Shown here: positions 9,872 to 19,800 of the stretch, in pieces
Numbering within the stretch: the first letter of the stretch is position 1
How the letters are laid out: each line of letters begins with the position of its first letter
Assembly (NCBI GenBank): GCA_001592805.2
Contig: CP051139.1
Coordinates: 62,001 to 126,000 of the forward strand
Length of the DNA stretch: 64,000 nt
Direction of reading: 5' to 3'
From: Peltaster fructicola
Taxonomy: Eukaryota; Ascomycota; Dothideomycetes
Position numbers and translations under genes: made by a program
The notes under the pieces: generated by a model
What the model was told of the DNA's origin: nothing
The model's database searches: none
Seen by the model: the letters and a program-made list of their open reading frames with translations, nothing else

Positions 9872-11411
9872 TTATGCATCCGCCTGCCTGGAATAGGCTC
9901 GTACGTACATATCCTGCATCACGACCGGCCCGTTGGCTCGAATGTACACGGGATTGAGAGGGTTGACGATAGCGATGTCGAACGTGCGGAAGATCTGAAT
10001 TGTGTCAGTGCGGTCGAACGTACCAGTTGAACAAAACACTCACCTCAAACACAGCCTTCCTCAGCTCCATCATGGCGATGTTCTTACCCAAGCACGAGGA
10101 TCTGCCTGCGCCGAAGATCAAGCTGTGATGTCGCTCCATGCTCTCGATGAACTTTGGATCGCCTTCTATCCATCTCTCTGGACGGAAGCTGTCAGCGTCA
10201 CTGCCGAAGAGGTCTGTACGACGAAGCATGGCATAGGCGCAGAGCCCTATCTCTGCACCTTCAGGGATATAGGTACCCTCGAGCACAAGTCCGCCCTTTG
10301 GCGGTAGCCTGCCAGCCAGCCCTGTCAAGGGCATGAACATCCTTAGACCTTCGAGAACAACTGCACGAAGGAACGGAAGTGCCTGCGCCGCATTGTTCGT
10401 AATCACTTCTGTCGACGATTTGGTGCCGTCAATCTCTGCACGCAGCTTAGCATATACAATCGGGTTTGTCATGATGTACAACAGAGTGACTCGGAGAGCC
10501 GTCGCTGTAGAATCTGCACCTGCAAGGATCAGCAATATCGACTCCGATTCAAGCTCGATCTTGTTGAGCCCGTTCTTCATGAACGAACCCATCATGTCAT
10601 CATAGCTCGCACCAGACTTGAGACGTTCCTCTACCACAGCATGTGCATAGCCCAGGATAGCTCCAAAGCCGATCCTGTCTGTTGGCTTTGGTGCTGCGCT
10701 CGCCATCAATGGACTTTGCAGAATCTTCAAGATTGAAGGGAAGTTTGCACTGAGTTCCATTACCGGGAAGAAAGCCGACGAAGTCTTAATATAGTTGAAC
10801 AGATCCTGGTTCTTGGAAAGAAATCCCAATGCCTCACCAAAGCCAATCTTCGACATGACGTCGAGGGTGAAATAATGGATGACCTGTGCGAGGTCAAACG
10901 ATTCGTCGTTGGCGGCAAACTTGGCGATGAGTGCTTTGAGCTCAATCACTCGCTGGTCGACGTCAACCTCGAGCGTCGGCACATCAGCTCCCGTATAGCC
11001 AGGGATGAGCTGCTGCCGCCTTTCATGGTGTTCCTTCTCGTCACGCATCGACAGGATGTTCTCGGCTCTTGGGTCGAACTTGGCACAGTCGAACCATTTA
11101 CCTCGCTGCCATGGTGACTTTGGAGTCACGAACTGTCGAAAGCTGCGAGGGTCGCTTGTTTGGACAAGGCCTGGTGCAACGCGCAATGGAGAGCCATATT
11201 TCTTGAAGTTCTCCTCCAGAGCTAGGTATACATCTCCTCGGAGTGTGTGATAGAAGAGCCACAGTGGTGTGAGTGCTGCGATCAGCGGACCTTTGATATG
11301 CGACAGGCGTCGGTATTGAATGTACGTGCTCACTGCTTGCCAGGTCAGAAACGCAACAGTAGCGCCAACCAACAGACGCTGCCATGTGAAAGCAGGCTCA
11401 GTGGTGTCCAT
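9872..11411 (-). CDS. Cytochrome P450 monooxygenase (pisatin demethylase-like group)
   Basis: Two exons, 10044-11411 and 9872-9994, are separated by a 49-base intron (GTGAGT, branch CTGAC, TTCAG). Without this splice the protein would end early; with it the product is 496 residues and has a normal P450 C-terminus (IFRTFDIAIVNPLNP...). An N-terminal membrane anchor (LLVGATVAFLTWQAV) places it on the ER. Other landmarks are the I-helix AGADSTATALR, the K-helix EGLR, the FRPERW motif and the heme loop FGAGRSSCLG with thiolate Cys440. General architecture resembles fungal P450s of the pisatin demethylase/benzoate hydroxylase sort. The substrate is unknown, and no secondary-metabolite genes flank it. 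Confidence 0.95.
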
Positions 11412-12031
11412 GATGGAGGAGTATGATCAAGAGCAGTACCTGTCGAAACTGAGGCAGAGCTCAAGCTTCCAAATGTATTCCCTCCCGTTATACAATCTTC
11501 ACTCGTCATACTCTCGCTCAATTATGCGTATCTCCGAAGAAGTTTACCGTGGCCGAGTGTGATGCCGTCCTGCCTATCATGATAGGCTTGCAGGCTCCTG
11601 TCAGATTCCTGACGAATAACGAGCCAGGCACAACATCTTTTGAATGACTGACTTCGAGCGGTAAGGATTGGTAATACGGGTAGTGGAGGGTTGACTTGGC
11701 TTGTGTAAGGTCGAGGTTCGAGATCGCCAGTCTAAGGAGCAGCTACTGACCGCCTGGCATGTTTCGAGGTGCAGTAGTCATTGCCAAGATCTCAGACCTA
11801 AAGTGAAAACCGTTGTGCAAACGGCTGGGGCGACAATCGGTTAGTGCTTTATCAGTAATACATAATTGGCACTGATGTACGAAGTGCATGTGATAGTGGA
11901 GATGAGCCGCGAATCTGGCGAGACATTGTTGTGAGCAGGCAGTGACGTTGCTAGAGTACCAGTGTTGAAGCTGTATTGTATCGAACGAACGAACGTGAAA
12001 ACGTACGAGCAAGACACTCAAACCGTGAGTG
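11412..12031. other. Intergenic region with extra minus-strand splice-like signals
   Basis: This contains the P450 promoter. On the minus strand there are also good splice-like signals: a GTACGT donor near 12005, and GTACATC at about 11880 followed by GCACTAACCG and CCCCAG ending near 11825. They could belong to a longer form of the eight-cysteine gene upstream or to an untranslated exon. I could not build a coherent coding model from them. Confidence 0.35.
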
Positions 12032-12584
12032 TCATACTGTGAGGCCCGAAGCTCCGAGGACTGCATAGACGATGTTAGTCGCTTAGTAGTCAGCCTTGTG
12101 GATAGCACCATGCTCGAGCACGTAATTCACGTCGGGATGTTGAATGGATCTTGCATTTCAGACCAATGTCAGCGGAGTGGCATCCCAAACCACAGAAGCA
12201 GGCCTCTTCGACGGAAGTCTGTTGTCCTGTTGAACACTCGATGGAGAGCAACACTGATCAAGACATCGTCGCTTTCTCTGGTCCAAATACTATTACCATT
12301 GCACTGATATCCTGCGGTCGGCTGCGAAGTGCTAGCTCCCATCGTGATGCAGTTTTGGATGCACGACGAGGACGGATTAGATCCAAATCTGACGATGATG
12401 TGTACTGAGGATATGGTCTGCTCATGGTAAATCAGACCACTACGGTCAGATCTCAAAGATAATGCTGTGATGCGTGCGTAGAGCAAAGACGTTTGTCAGG
12501 ATGGGTCGATGTGGTCGGTGTGATCGATGCAACAAGACATACAGCAGCAGTCGTCAGCAGAAGCACCTTGTCGAAGTATGCCAT
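12032..12584 (-). CDS. Tentative small secreted eight-cysteine protein (four exons)
   Basis: No long frame exists, but a spliced model gives 104 residues. Exons are 12543-12584, 12297-12417, 12131-12253 and 12032-12060; introns begin GTATGT, GTAATA and GTGAAT. The last intron ends with a strong GACTAAC...TGCAG. The start MAYFDKVLLLTTAA is signal-peptide-like. The mature part holds exactly eight cysteines, spaced C-x3-C-x15-C-x7-C-x11-C-x-C-x3-C-x8-C (around CIQNC, YQC, IEC, ACFCGLGC and LKC). Such an even number in a small secreted fungal protein suggests four disulfides, as in effectors, CFEM-like domains or antimicrobial proteins. The spacing does not match CFEM exactly. Intron 1 is the weakest call, because retaining it gives an even better signal peptide before a stop. 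Function is unknown. Confidence 0.42.
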
Positions 12585-13070
12585 GCTAAGCCCTCGATGA
12601 AGATGAGTGTTCGATGGCGAGACTGGTAGGTATGTTGCACTGTCGAGAGAGTGACGCCTGAAGCAGAATGTGGGTGCGAGTAGCGAAATCGTGGCTCTAA
12701 CGAGGCAGATCTCGTGAAATAGGACTCGCCGTACAGCCACGCAGCGACCAGCTGAAATGACATCTAGGGTTGACGCTCCAGCTGGACAAGGAGCTCGCCA
12801 GTGACGATGGTGAAAGAGTTTGCGTGGCGCATACGACGATGGCAATTGGGCTGTGGCGGAGCTCGATGCGACAACGTCATTTGGACGAGACTGCGGGCAT
12901 TGCACAGCCTCATGCTCAGGGACATTCACTTTGTGGAGGGGTAGGTCGGCGATTACTACTGGAAGACGTCTTCTGCGTATATGACCTTACCCAACCTCCA
13001 CTTCACTCAATCTCTCTGCCATCAACAAAGCCTCTCCATCACACTGTCTTGATCACCACACTCCACGATC
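12585..13070. promoter_or_regulatory. Divergent intergenic region
   Basis: This separates the tentative eight-cysteine gene (-) from the GYGQ-repeat gene (+). The 60 bases before 13071 are pyrimidine- and CA-rich without an ATG in frame, as is common in fungal 5' leaders. No further feature is seen. Confidence 0.4.
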
Positions 13071-13797
13071 ATGTCCGGCCCTTACGACTACAACAATCAG
13101 AACCAAGGCTACGGCCAGGGCCAGAGCTACAACCAGGGCGGCTACCCACCTCAGCAGCCACCATATGGCTCTGACTATCAGCACGACCAACACAATCAAG
13201 GCTATGGCCAGCCGCAGGGTCAGGGCTACGGACAGCCACAACATAGCCAGCAAGGTTACGGCGAGCAGGGCTATGGACAGCAGCAAGGTCAATATGGCCA
13301 ACAAGGCTCCTATGGACAGCAGGGCTATAATCAGCAAAATCAGTATGGCCAGCCACAGCACCAGTACGGCGAGCGGCAAGGCCAATACGGCCAGCAGCAG
13401 GGCAGCTAGTAAGCATTCACTTGGACAACTACATCGATGAGCCATACTAACACTCTACAGTCCACCACCACAAGGCACAGGTCAGTATCCAGGCGGCCAA
13501 GAAGCTCCCTGGGGAGTTGGACCACCACCATCGGGCGACGCGACCAATCCATACGGCTACCAGCGCGATCCGGCAGATCCTAACAACCCACAAGAAGGCG
13601 AGCGAGGCTTCATGGGAGCTGTAGCAGGTGGCCTGGGTGGACACTACCTTGGTGGCAAGGCAGGTCATGGCATCATTGGTGCTTTGGCCGGCGCGTTCAT
13701 GGGTAGCAAGGCTGAGGATATGCTCAAGGATCGCAACAAGCATAATGGTCAAGGAGGACATCATCATCACCACCACCAGAACAACAATGGTTGGTAG
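13071..13797 (+). CDS. GYGQ-repeat prion-like protein with glycine-zipper segment
   Basis: Two exons, 13071-13408 and 13461-13797, are joined across a 52-base intron with a perfect TACTAAC branch site. They give 224 residues. Residues 1-112 are a Q/G/Y low-complexity domain with many GYGQ/GQYGQ units, like the N-termini of annexin VII-type and other phase-separating proteins. A Pro-rich linker ([12 protein letters not shown]) follows. The segment [20 protein letters not shown], continuing GALAGAFMG, is a glycine zipper of the kind that forms paired membrane helices. The C-terminus is charged ([11 protein letters not shown]) and ends with six His followed by Gln/Asn and GW. No catalytic domain is present. 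Stress or membrane-associated roles are known for some glycine-zipper proteins, but here that is inference. Confidence 0.88.
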
Positions 13798-14023
13798 ACG
13801 AGGCAATCGGCTTAGACTTTACGAACCTGTCTAGTTGTGTGTTCATATCGCGCATGGCGCGCTCGTAGCCTGTGTAAAATCATCTTTGCATGCTTGGATG
13901 GGTATCATTCCACTCAGTGCGGCACAGCACCAACATGTTGTGAACGTGCATATTGCATCCTAGCCTGGTTCGGCTCACTATACGTCTTCATGGCAGCAAG
14001 CTTCCTGCTGTCTTGATCGTGTA

Positions 14024-16129
14024 TCATTCCTGTCGCTGCGGCACGGTGTCTTCCTCCCAATGAGGCCGATCATACCTCCACTCATCGAATGGTGTCGATC
14101 CAGGCATCTCAATTCCGTTGCGTAGTCTCAAACGAGGAAAGTGATCGTCAGCCCACGCATAGCGATAGCCTGCTCTCGGCGAGGCAGCAAAGATGATCGG
14201 ATTGTTGCTGTGCGTGGCAATATCCTCCGCTGATGAATCGTGTGTCTGTGACCGGTGAGCATACTGCCCAGTACCCAGGAACCAGCACAGCGCATTGTGT
14301 AGCAGCCGATAGAGACTTACGATAGCTTCCACTACCGTGGTGGGCATCTCCAGTTGCGGCGTTGGTATCTGTGCATCAAACTCCTTCAACTCGACAGCCT
14401 GTGTGATCCGATCTGACAGGTCTTGGTTGACCAACACAAGTGCGCCGGAGTGCCAGCCGGCAGCACACACGCTCAGCACAAAGTAGGCAGGCAAATCGTC
14501 GTCTCCTTCTTGTCGTATGTTGTACTTCTCCTCCCAGTCCTTGCCTTCCTGCTCGATCCATTCGCTGACTTCTCCTTGTGCATGGTAATCGACACTACCA
14601 ATGGACAAACGCATTCGCTCTGCAGCCTCTCCGGGATCAGCACCGCCAGAGGTCAAGAACTTGATCCATTCACGCTTCTCCTTCTCGAACCAGACTTGTC
14701 GACCTCGTAGACTGGCATGAGGAACCAGCGTACCATCTCCTCGCATTCGTACGCCAGCCATACCTGGATTTCGCATGTGTTCGTGACGTATTCCACGCAG
14801 ACGACCTTCTGGCGATGCATAGCCGCCAAGCCCAAGAGCGCCGCACGATTGAGGCTCTTTGCCGTACGAGGTGATATACCCCGGGGCATGAAGGGCATGG
14901 AAGTGGTAGTCGCCGAAAGCCAGTGCAATGACTTGGCTTTTTTGGAGCGCTGGGATGCGAGAAAAGAGCTCGGAAGTGCTCTCAGAAGATCGCATAAGCT
15001 CGAACAGTCTGTCTTGTGTGGTGGTCAAGACCGCGCCAGAGTCTGTAAAGATAGCAAGATTCCTGAATGTACCTTGAACGTCTGTGACATGCTCGTCCAG
15101 AGGGATCTCGACTGGAGTGTCGATATGCTGCTGTCTGTTGTCCCAGATGATCTGCGCCACGAAAACCTTCCCGACATCTGTATTGAACACGATGATTTGT
15201 TCGAGCACGATGAAGTTGATCACTTGATGTGCTGCAGACTCATCTCCGGTAGGGTTGGTATTAGGCACTACTGCACTCTGTAGCACGAGAGCCACATCCA
15301 TGCCAGCGTTGTTCGGTTCGTCCAGATCTCGACCCACAGGATCCCAGACAACAATACCGCTGCCTTGGACCAGAGCAGCACTCTTGCTCCAACCAGCAAC
15401 GACCTTCTTGACTGTACCGCGCCCAGATCGACGATTTTCGACAGTGTCATGGCTTATGAAGCGTACGCCGATGGCAGGACGTCCAGCACTCTGCCACGAC
15501 CATATTCGCCCAGTATCACTCAGTGCCAGAACATGCGATCGTCCATGAGAATACTGTCTCACAGCGGTAGCCTGGCCACCATAGGTTGGTGGATATGTCA
15601 GTGTAGAGGCAAAAGTGGTCGTGTGCTGCGTGAAGTCACCGCCGTCGATCGCTCCAGCAATGCGCAGTGTACCATCGCTTGTGAGAAGACTGGTGCTCCA
15701 ACCACCACACTGCATATCGCTTATCACACCTATGTCCTTAGGATACTGCATCTCTTCAGGCCAGCTCATGTGCAAGCGTCGTCGGCGGCGCATCACGCCA
15801 TGGGAGGTCTCGTCATCATCCACTGGTTGGGCAAGACAATTATTGCTATTCGAGCCCCATCCATATGCGCGTGTCTCGGTCTTCAGTCTCTTGTACAGCT
15901 TCCGCCATCTCACTCCGTCATTCTGTACCACAGGCTGATTGGCAACTCTGAAGGTCTCTCTTGTAGCTTCAGCCCAGTACGTCGATTCGTTGATGTAGTC
16001 GTGGTAGAGCCTTTTATGAGCTGCTGTGAAGTGTAGGAAGTCACGTACTTCGAGGTACGGCAGGATCAAGAGCACGACATCTGGTGGTAGATTCAGCAGT
16101 GTCGCTTTTGTGCGATTGGCAGACTCCAT
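14024..16129 (-). CDS. F-box protein with RCC1-like repeats (Saf1-like)
   Basis: A single exon of 701 residues. The F-box is at residues 11-48 (NLPPDVVLLILPYLEVRDFL), which would bind Skp1 and make the protein a substrate receptor of an SCF ubiquitin ligase. The remainder has weak RCC1/beta-propeller repeats, seen as repeated glycine- and serine-rich turns such as AYGWGSNSNNCL, GGWSTSLLTSDGTL, SHGRSHVLALSDTGRIWSW, FGDYHFHALHAPG and AAGWHSGALVLVN. This architecture matches budding-yeast Saf1, which directs Aah1 to degradation when cells enter quiescence. The target here is unknown. The gene lies between the glycine-zipper gene (convergent) and RRP5 (same strand). Confidence 0.85.
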   Translation of the reverse strand: MESANRTKATLLNLPPDVVLLILPYLEVRDFLHFTAAHKRLYHDYINESTYWAEATRETFRVANQPVVQNDGVRWRKLYKRLKTETRAYGWGSNSNNCLAQPVDDDETSHGVMRRRRRLHMSWPEEMQYPKDIGVISDMQCGGWSTSLLTSDGTLRIAGAIDGGDFTQHTTTFASTLTYPPTYGGQATAVRQYSHGRSHVLALSDTGRIWSWQSAGRPAIGVRFISHDTVENRRSGRGTVKKVVAGWSKSAALVQGSGIVVWDPVGRDLDEPNNAGMDVALVLQSAVVPNTNPTGDESAAHQVINFIVLEQIIVFNTDVGKVFVAQIIWDNRQQHIDTPVEIPLDEHVTDVQGTFRNLAIFTDSGAVLTTTQDRLFELMRSSESTSELFSRIPALQKSQVIALAFGDYHFHALHAPGYITSYGKEPQSCGALGLGGYASPEGRLRGIRHEHMRNPGMAGVRMRGDGTLVPHASLRGRQVWFEKEKREWIKFLTSGGADPGEAAERMRLSIGSVDYHAQGEVSEWIEQEGKDWEEKYNIRQEGDDDLPAYFVLSVCAAGWHSGALVLVNQDLSDRITQAVELKEFDAQIPTPQLEMPTTVVEAIVSLYRLLHNALCWFLGTGQYAHRSQTHDSSAEDIATHSNNPIIFAASPRAGYRYAWADDHFPRLRLRNGIEMPGSTPFDEWRYDRPHWEEDTVPQRQE

Positions 16130-16876
16130 GTTGTAACTAGAGAAAGCTGGGAGGGTGAGAATGAGCGGACAGGAAGCGAGGGTGAGAGGTTCATTGAAGA
16201 ACTATGATGTGGACTGGAAACGATGTGGCTGGCAATGATTGTGCAGGTTGATTGTTGTGTTTGAGAATGAGATGTGTTACACGGAGGAGCAACAAGACGC
16301 AGGAATGGTTGCTTGCTGCGCATAGCAGCAGATCCAGATCAGTGTCATTGCTGCTCTGAAATCGTATCTGCGGTGACTGGCACTTGCTAGGATGAGTTCA
16401 TAGGTGTGTTGTCGTCATGCTGCAAAGCATCTACATATCCTGACAACGACAGGACCGATCTTATATATGAGCGAGAATGAGCTGAGCTGTTGACGTCCCA
16501 GCTTCTCGGACTTCCGATGAACTATACCGCAATCACAATCATCTCCCGGTCGTCCCTACGACACAGACAAATGGCGATCAGCCATTCGTGTCGAGCAGGT
16601 CCCCAGTGCGTATCGACGCTTTCCTGCGAGGCGACGTGATTCATGTCGACAACCCATGCAACTCCCGTTTCGATCGAGCTGTGCAGCACAAGCCAAATAC
16701 CTTCCTCGCCGTGCTTCGCGAATAACAACATACATCAACCAAGTGTAGTCCATGTCGGTGCTAGCAGGCATTCACGATGTAACATTCGCATAATTCGAGA
16801 ACGGATCGTGCATATATGTAAGGATGCCTCGAGTGTCTGATGTGCAGTATAGAGAAGTATGGCCTACCACGACATA
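16130..16876. other. Intergenic region with one small coding-like frame
   Basis: The left half is the F-box gene's promoter. On the minus strand at 16522-16731 a 69-codon frame (MLLFAKHGEEGIWLVLHSS...) has a protein-like composition but no recognisable family. It starts just after a stop codon and may be chance or a lost exon. Nothing else is supported. Confidence 0.35.
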
Positions 16877-19800
16877 CTACTCCTCCTCATCGTCATTCTT
16901 TGACTGCAGCTTCTCGACAAACTCCCTCGCAGATGCCTTGACTCGATCTTGACCCTTGACACTACCATGGGCCTCCTCGAACTCTAACCACTTCTTGAAC
17001 ACGAACTTTGCACGTTTCTTCTTCATGCCAGCTTGACTGATGCGCTCGTAAAGCTTTCTCACTCGGTCAAGACTCTCCAGTGTACCGTCCTTCTGCGCTC
17101 TAGCACGCTCGATGTCAACCCACATGTCCCAGCCAGCTGTCCACTTCGGCCATTCAGACATCAGTCCTTCGAAGATGGTACGACCGCGCTCTGCGTCACC
17201 ACTTGTTGTTCGGAACTCGAGAGCAGCAAACTTGGCGGTGAGGAGTCTGTGTTCGCTCTTCGAGACAGATTGCAGTGCTCGAGGTAGTAGAGCATGCGCT
17301 CGCTCAGGTTGTCGAAGCTGGGAAAGCAGGAATGTTGCGTAGTTGAGCCAAACCTCAGGACTAGCACGAAACGTCTTGTTGCCTATGATCCTTTCGAAGA
17401 TGGCATCGGCTTTGTCGTGCTTACCAGCATCAATGTATATGCTAGCCATCTTCTCGTGCATACCAAGTGGCTCTTGTACCTGGCAGGCCTTCTTGAATGC
17501 GTCCTCGACAGATTCCTCGTCACCATATTCAACCTCGAGGTTGAGCAGTGCAATCCAGATGTTGGCTTTCTCGTCCATGTCTCGAATGTGAATGGTACGA
17601 AGGGCGCGTTCAGCAATGTCTCTTGCTTTCTGTATCTCACTCAGCTCCAGGTGGAGCGCCATATACTGGATCCACAAGCCGGAGTCGTTGGGTTGCCCAA
17701 GTAGTTGTCGCTCGAAATCGCTGGTGCTGCGTGGTCCATACTTGTCGAGATCACCAGTCATATCGATCTTGATCTCGGCCTTGGTACGCTTCTTTTTGGG
17801 GGCCAATTCAGGTTCCGACTCATAGTCCGCGCCATTCGAGGCGCCCGTGTCATCACCAGTCCAATCGAAGCCAGTAGTAGTGAGGCCTTTGCTCTGAGGC
17901 ACATCATCCTCTTCAATATCGACGTCCATAGCATCAACATCGCTCTCCTCGACATCCTGGACAGCGCTGAGATCGATACCACCATCTTCTTCGAGCTCAT
18001 CTTCGCTCACATCGTCGATAGCAATGCCGTCATCGTCATCGTCAGACTCTTCGTTGTCTTCTTGTTGTTTGAAGTAGCTTGCCTTCAGGCCGAGACTGAT
18101 CTTTCTTGCTTCTACATCAATCTTCAGGATCTTCGCCTTCACGACGTCGCCTGGACTGTACAGCCCTCGAACATCGTTAACACGTCGTTCGGCGACCTCG
18201 CTTCGATGCGCAAGACCTGACAATCTTGGTTGTGTGCCATCGATGTCGATGAACACACCGAACTCTTCGACTTTACGCACCTTGCCGGTGACGACAGACC
18301 CAACTTCAAGGTCCTCAAGCTTGTTTGGCGAAACGTAGTTTGCGTCCGTCTGCGAAGCCTTCAGGGACAGTCGAATGTGCTTCGAGGCAGCGTCAACTTC
18401 CAAGATGCGGCCACTGACAAGCTGATCGATCTCCAAAAGACTCTTCCAATCTTTCACATAGTCGTCACTAAGATCTGCGACCCGCACAAAAGCGTCAACA
18501 GTCCCGCTGAGAGCTACAACGACACCCTTCTCGGTGACTCGCTTGACGAATCCACGAGCCAGCGTATTCGGTCTTACCTGCGCCAGGTTGGAGATATGCG
18601 CATCTTTGATTGGGAGACTAGAACTCAGCACGAGACTAGGTCGCAAAGAAAGTGACAGGCGCTTGTTGATCGTGTCGACGGAGAGGATGCGCACACGGAC
18701 GATCTCGTTCTTGCTGAAGCGAACAGGATTTGCTTGGTCGAAGTCGTCAGCAAGCTCAACCAGGGAAACAGGAGCCGCAAGGTTGTCGGCAAGCTGTACA
18801 ATGACAGAGTTGCTTCCGCTCTTTGTCACTCGGCCAGGTATGATCTCACCAGCAGTGAGTGTTTCGATGGTGACAGCTGGCTCTGAGGTTTCGTCCAATC
18901 GAGCAGTCAGGTCCAGCTGACCCTTGGCTGCGTCTACTCTCAGAACACGAACTCGCAGTGCGCTGCCGGTTGGGAATGCCTTTGGCAGGTCTTGTAATCG
19001 ACCAGCATCACGGCTAAGGTTCATGATGGCGATCTTGCCACGAATGCTGGGCGACAGATTGACCCAGATGCAGTCCTCTAGAGTGTTATTGACGAAGGCA
19101 GTGTAGACCACGCCCTCTTGTACGTCCTCCATTCCATTGAGCAGCTCCTTGTCTTTACTATGGCGTCTGCTGGCTTTGGCGCTGAGTTCGATCATGGTGT
19201 TCCCGCGTCCACGGTGACTGAAGGGTAGGAAACGATAGCCACGTGCATCACGGATGCCGAGGACCGTAACGTCGATAACTTGGCCGACTTTGAAGGAGTC
19301 CTGTAGCGGGTTCCTGGTGTTCTTGATCTCGTCCCAGCTATCGAAGACTTCGCTGACATCCACTCGGCCTTGGACACTGTCGTCTAGACGCACATTGACC
19401 TGGGTACCCTTCACTGATGCCACGATAGCTTTGGTGACCTTGCCAAGTGTCAGGTCTGCGGTACTCTTGAGGTTCGGATCGGCTGCATTATTCAAAGACA
19501 CTGCAGTCTTGAGCTCTGGTGTTGATACGGGAGCACTCGCGGCGCCCTCTCGCATCGTGAGTGCGAAGCGCTCTCTGGCCTGATCGACGTTCAGAACCCA
19601 GGCACTGACGGTCTGATCTCTGCGAAGACCAAATGAAGCTTGGGCAAGTAGCTCCGGAAGGAGCTGAACCTTGGGAAGCAACGCAACCACATGGTTGGCG
19701 AATTCAACATACACACCTTCAGGTGTCACATTCTGCACATAACCATGCACTTTGCGGCCAACTGTAGCATCCTCAAAGCTGGTGACAAGCTTGCTGACCT

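Noticed and set aside
10005-10043. P450 ending in VSVLFNWYVRPH
   Set aside because: This tail is translated intron; a clean 49-base intron restores the expected P450 C-terminus.
13053-13445. Antisense hydrophobic frame that looks like a membrane protein
   Set aside because: It is the reverse of the GYGQ codon repeats, which read as Leu/Ile/Val/Ala on the other strand.
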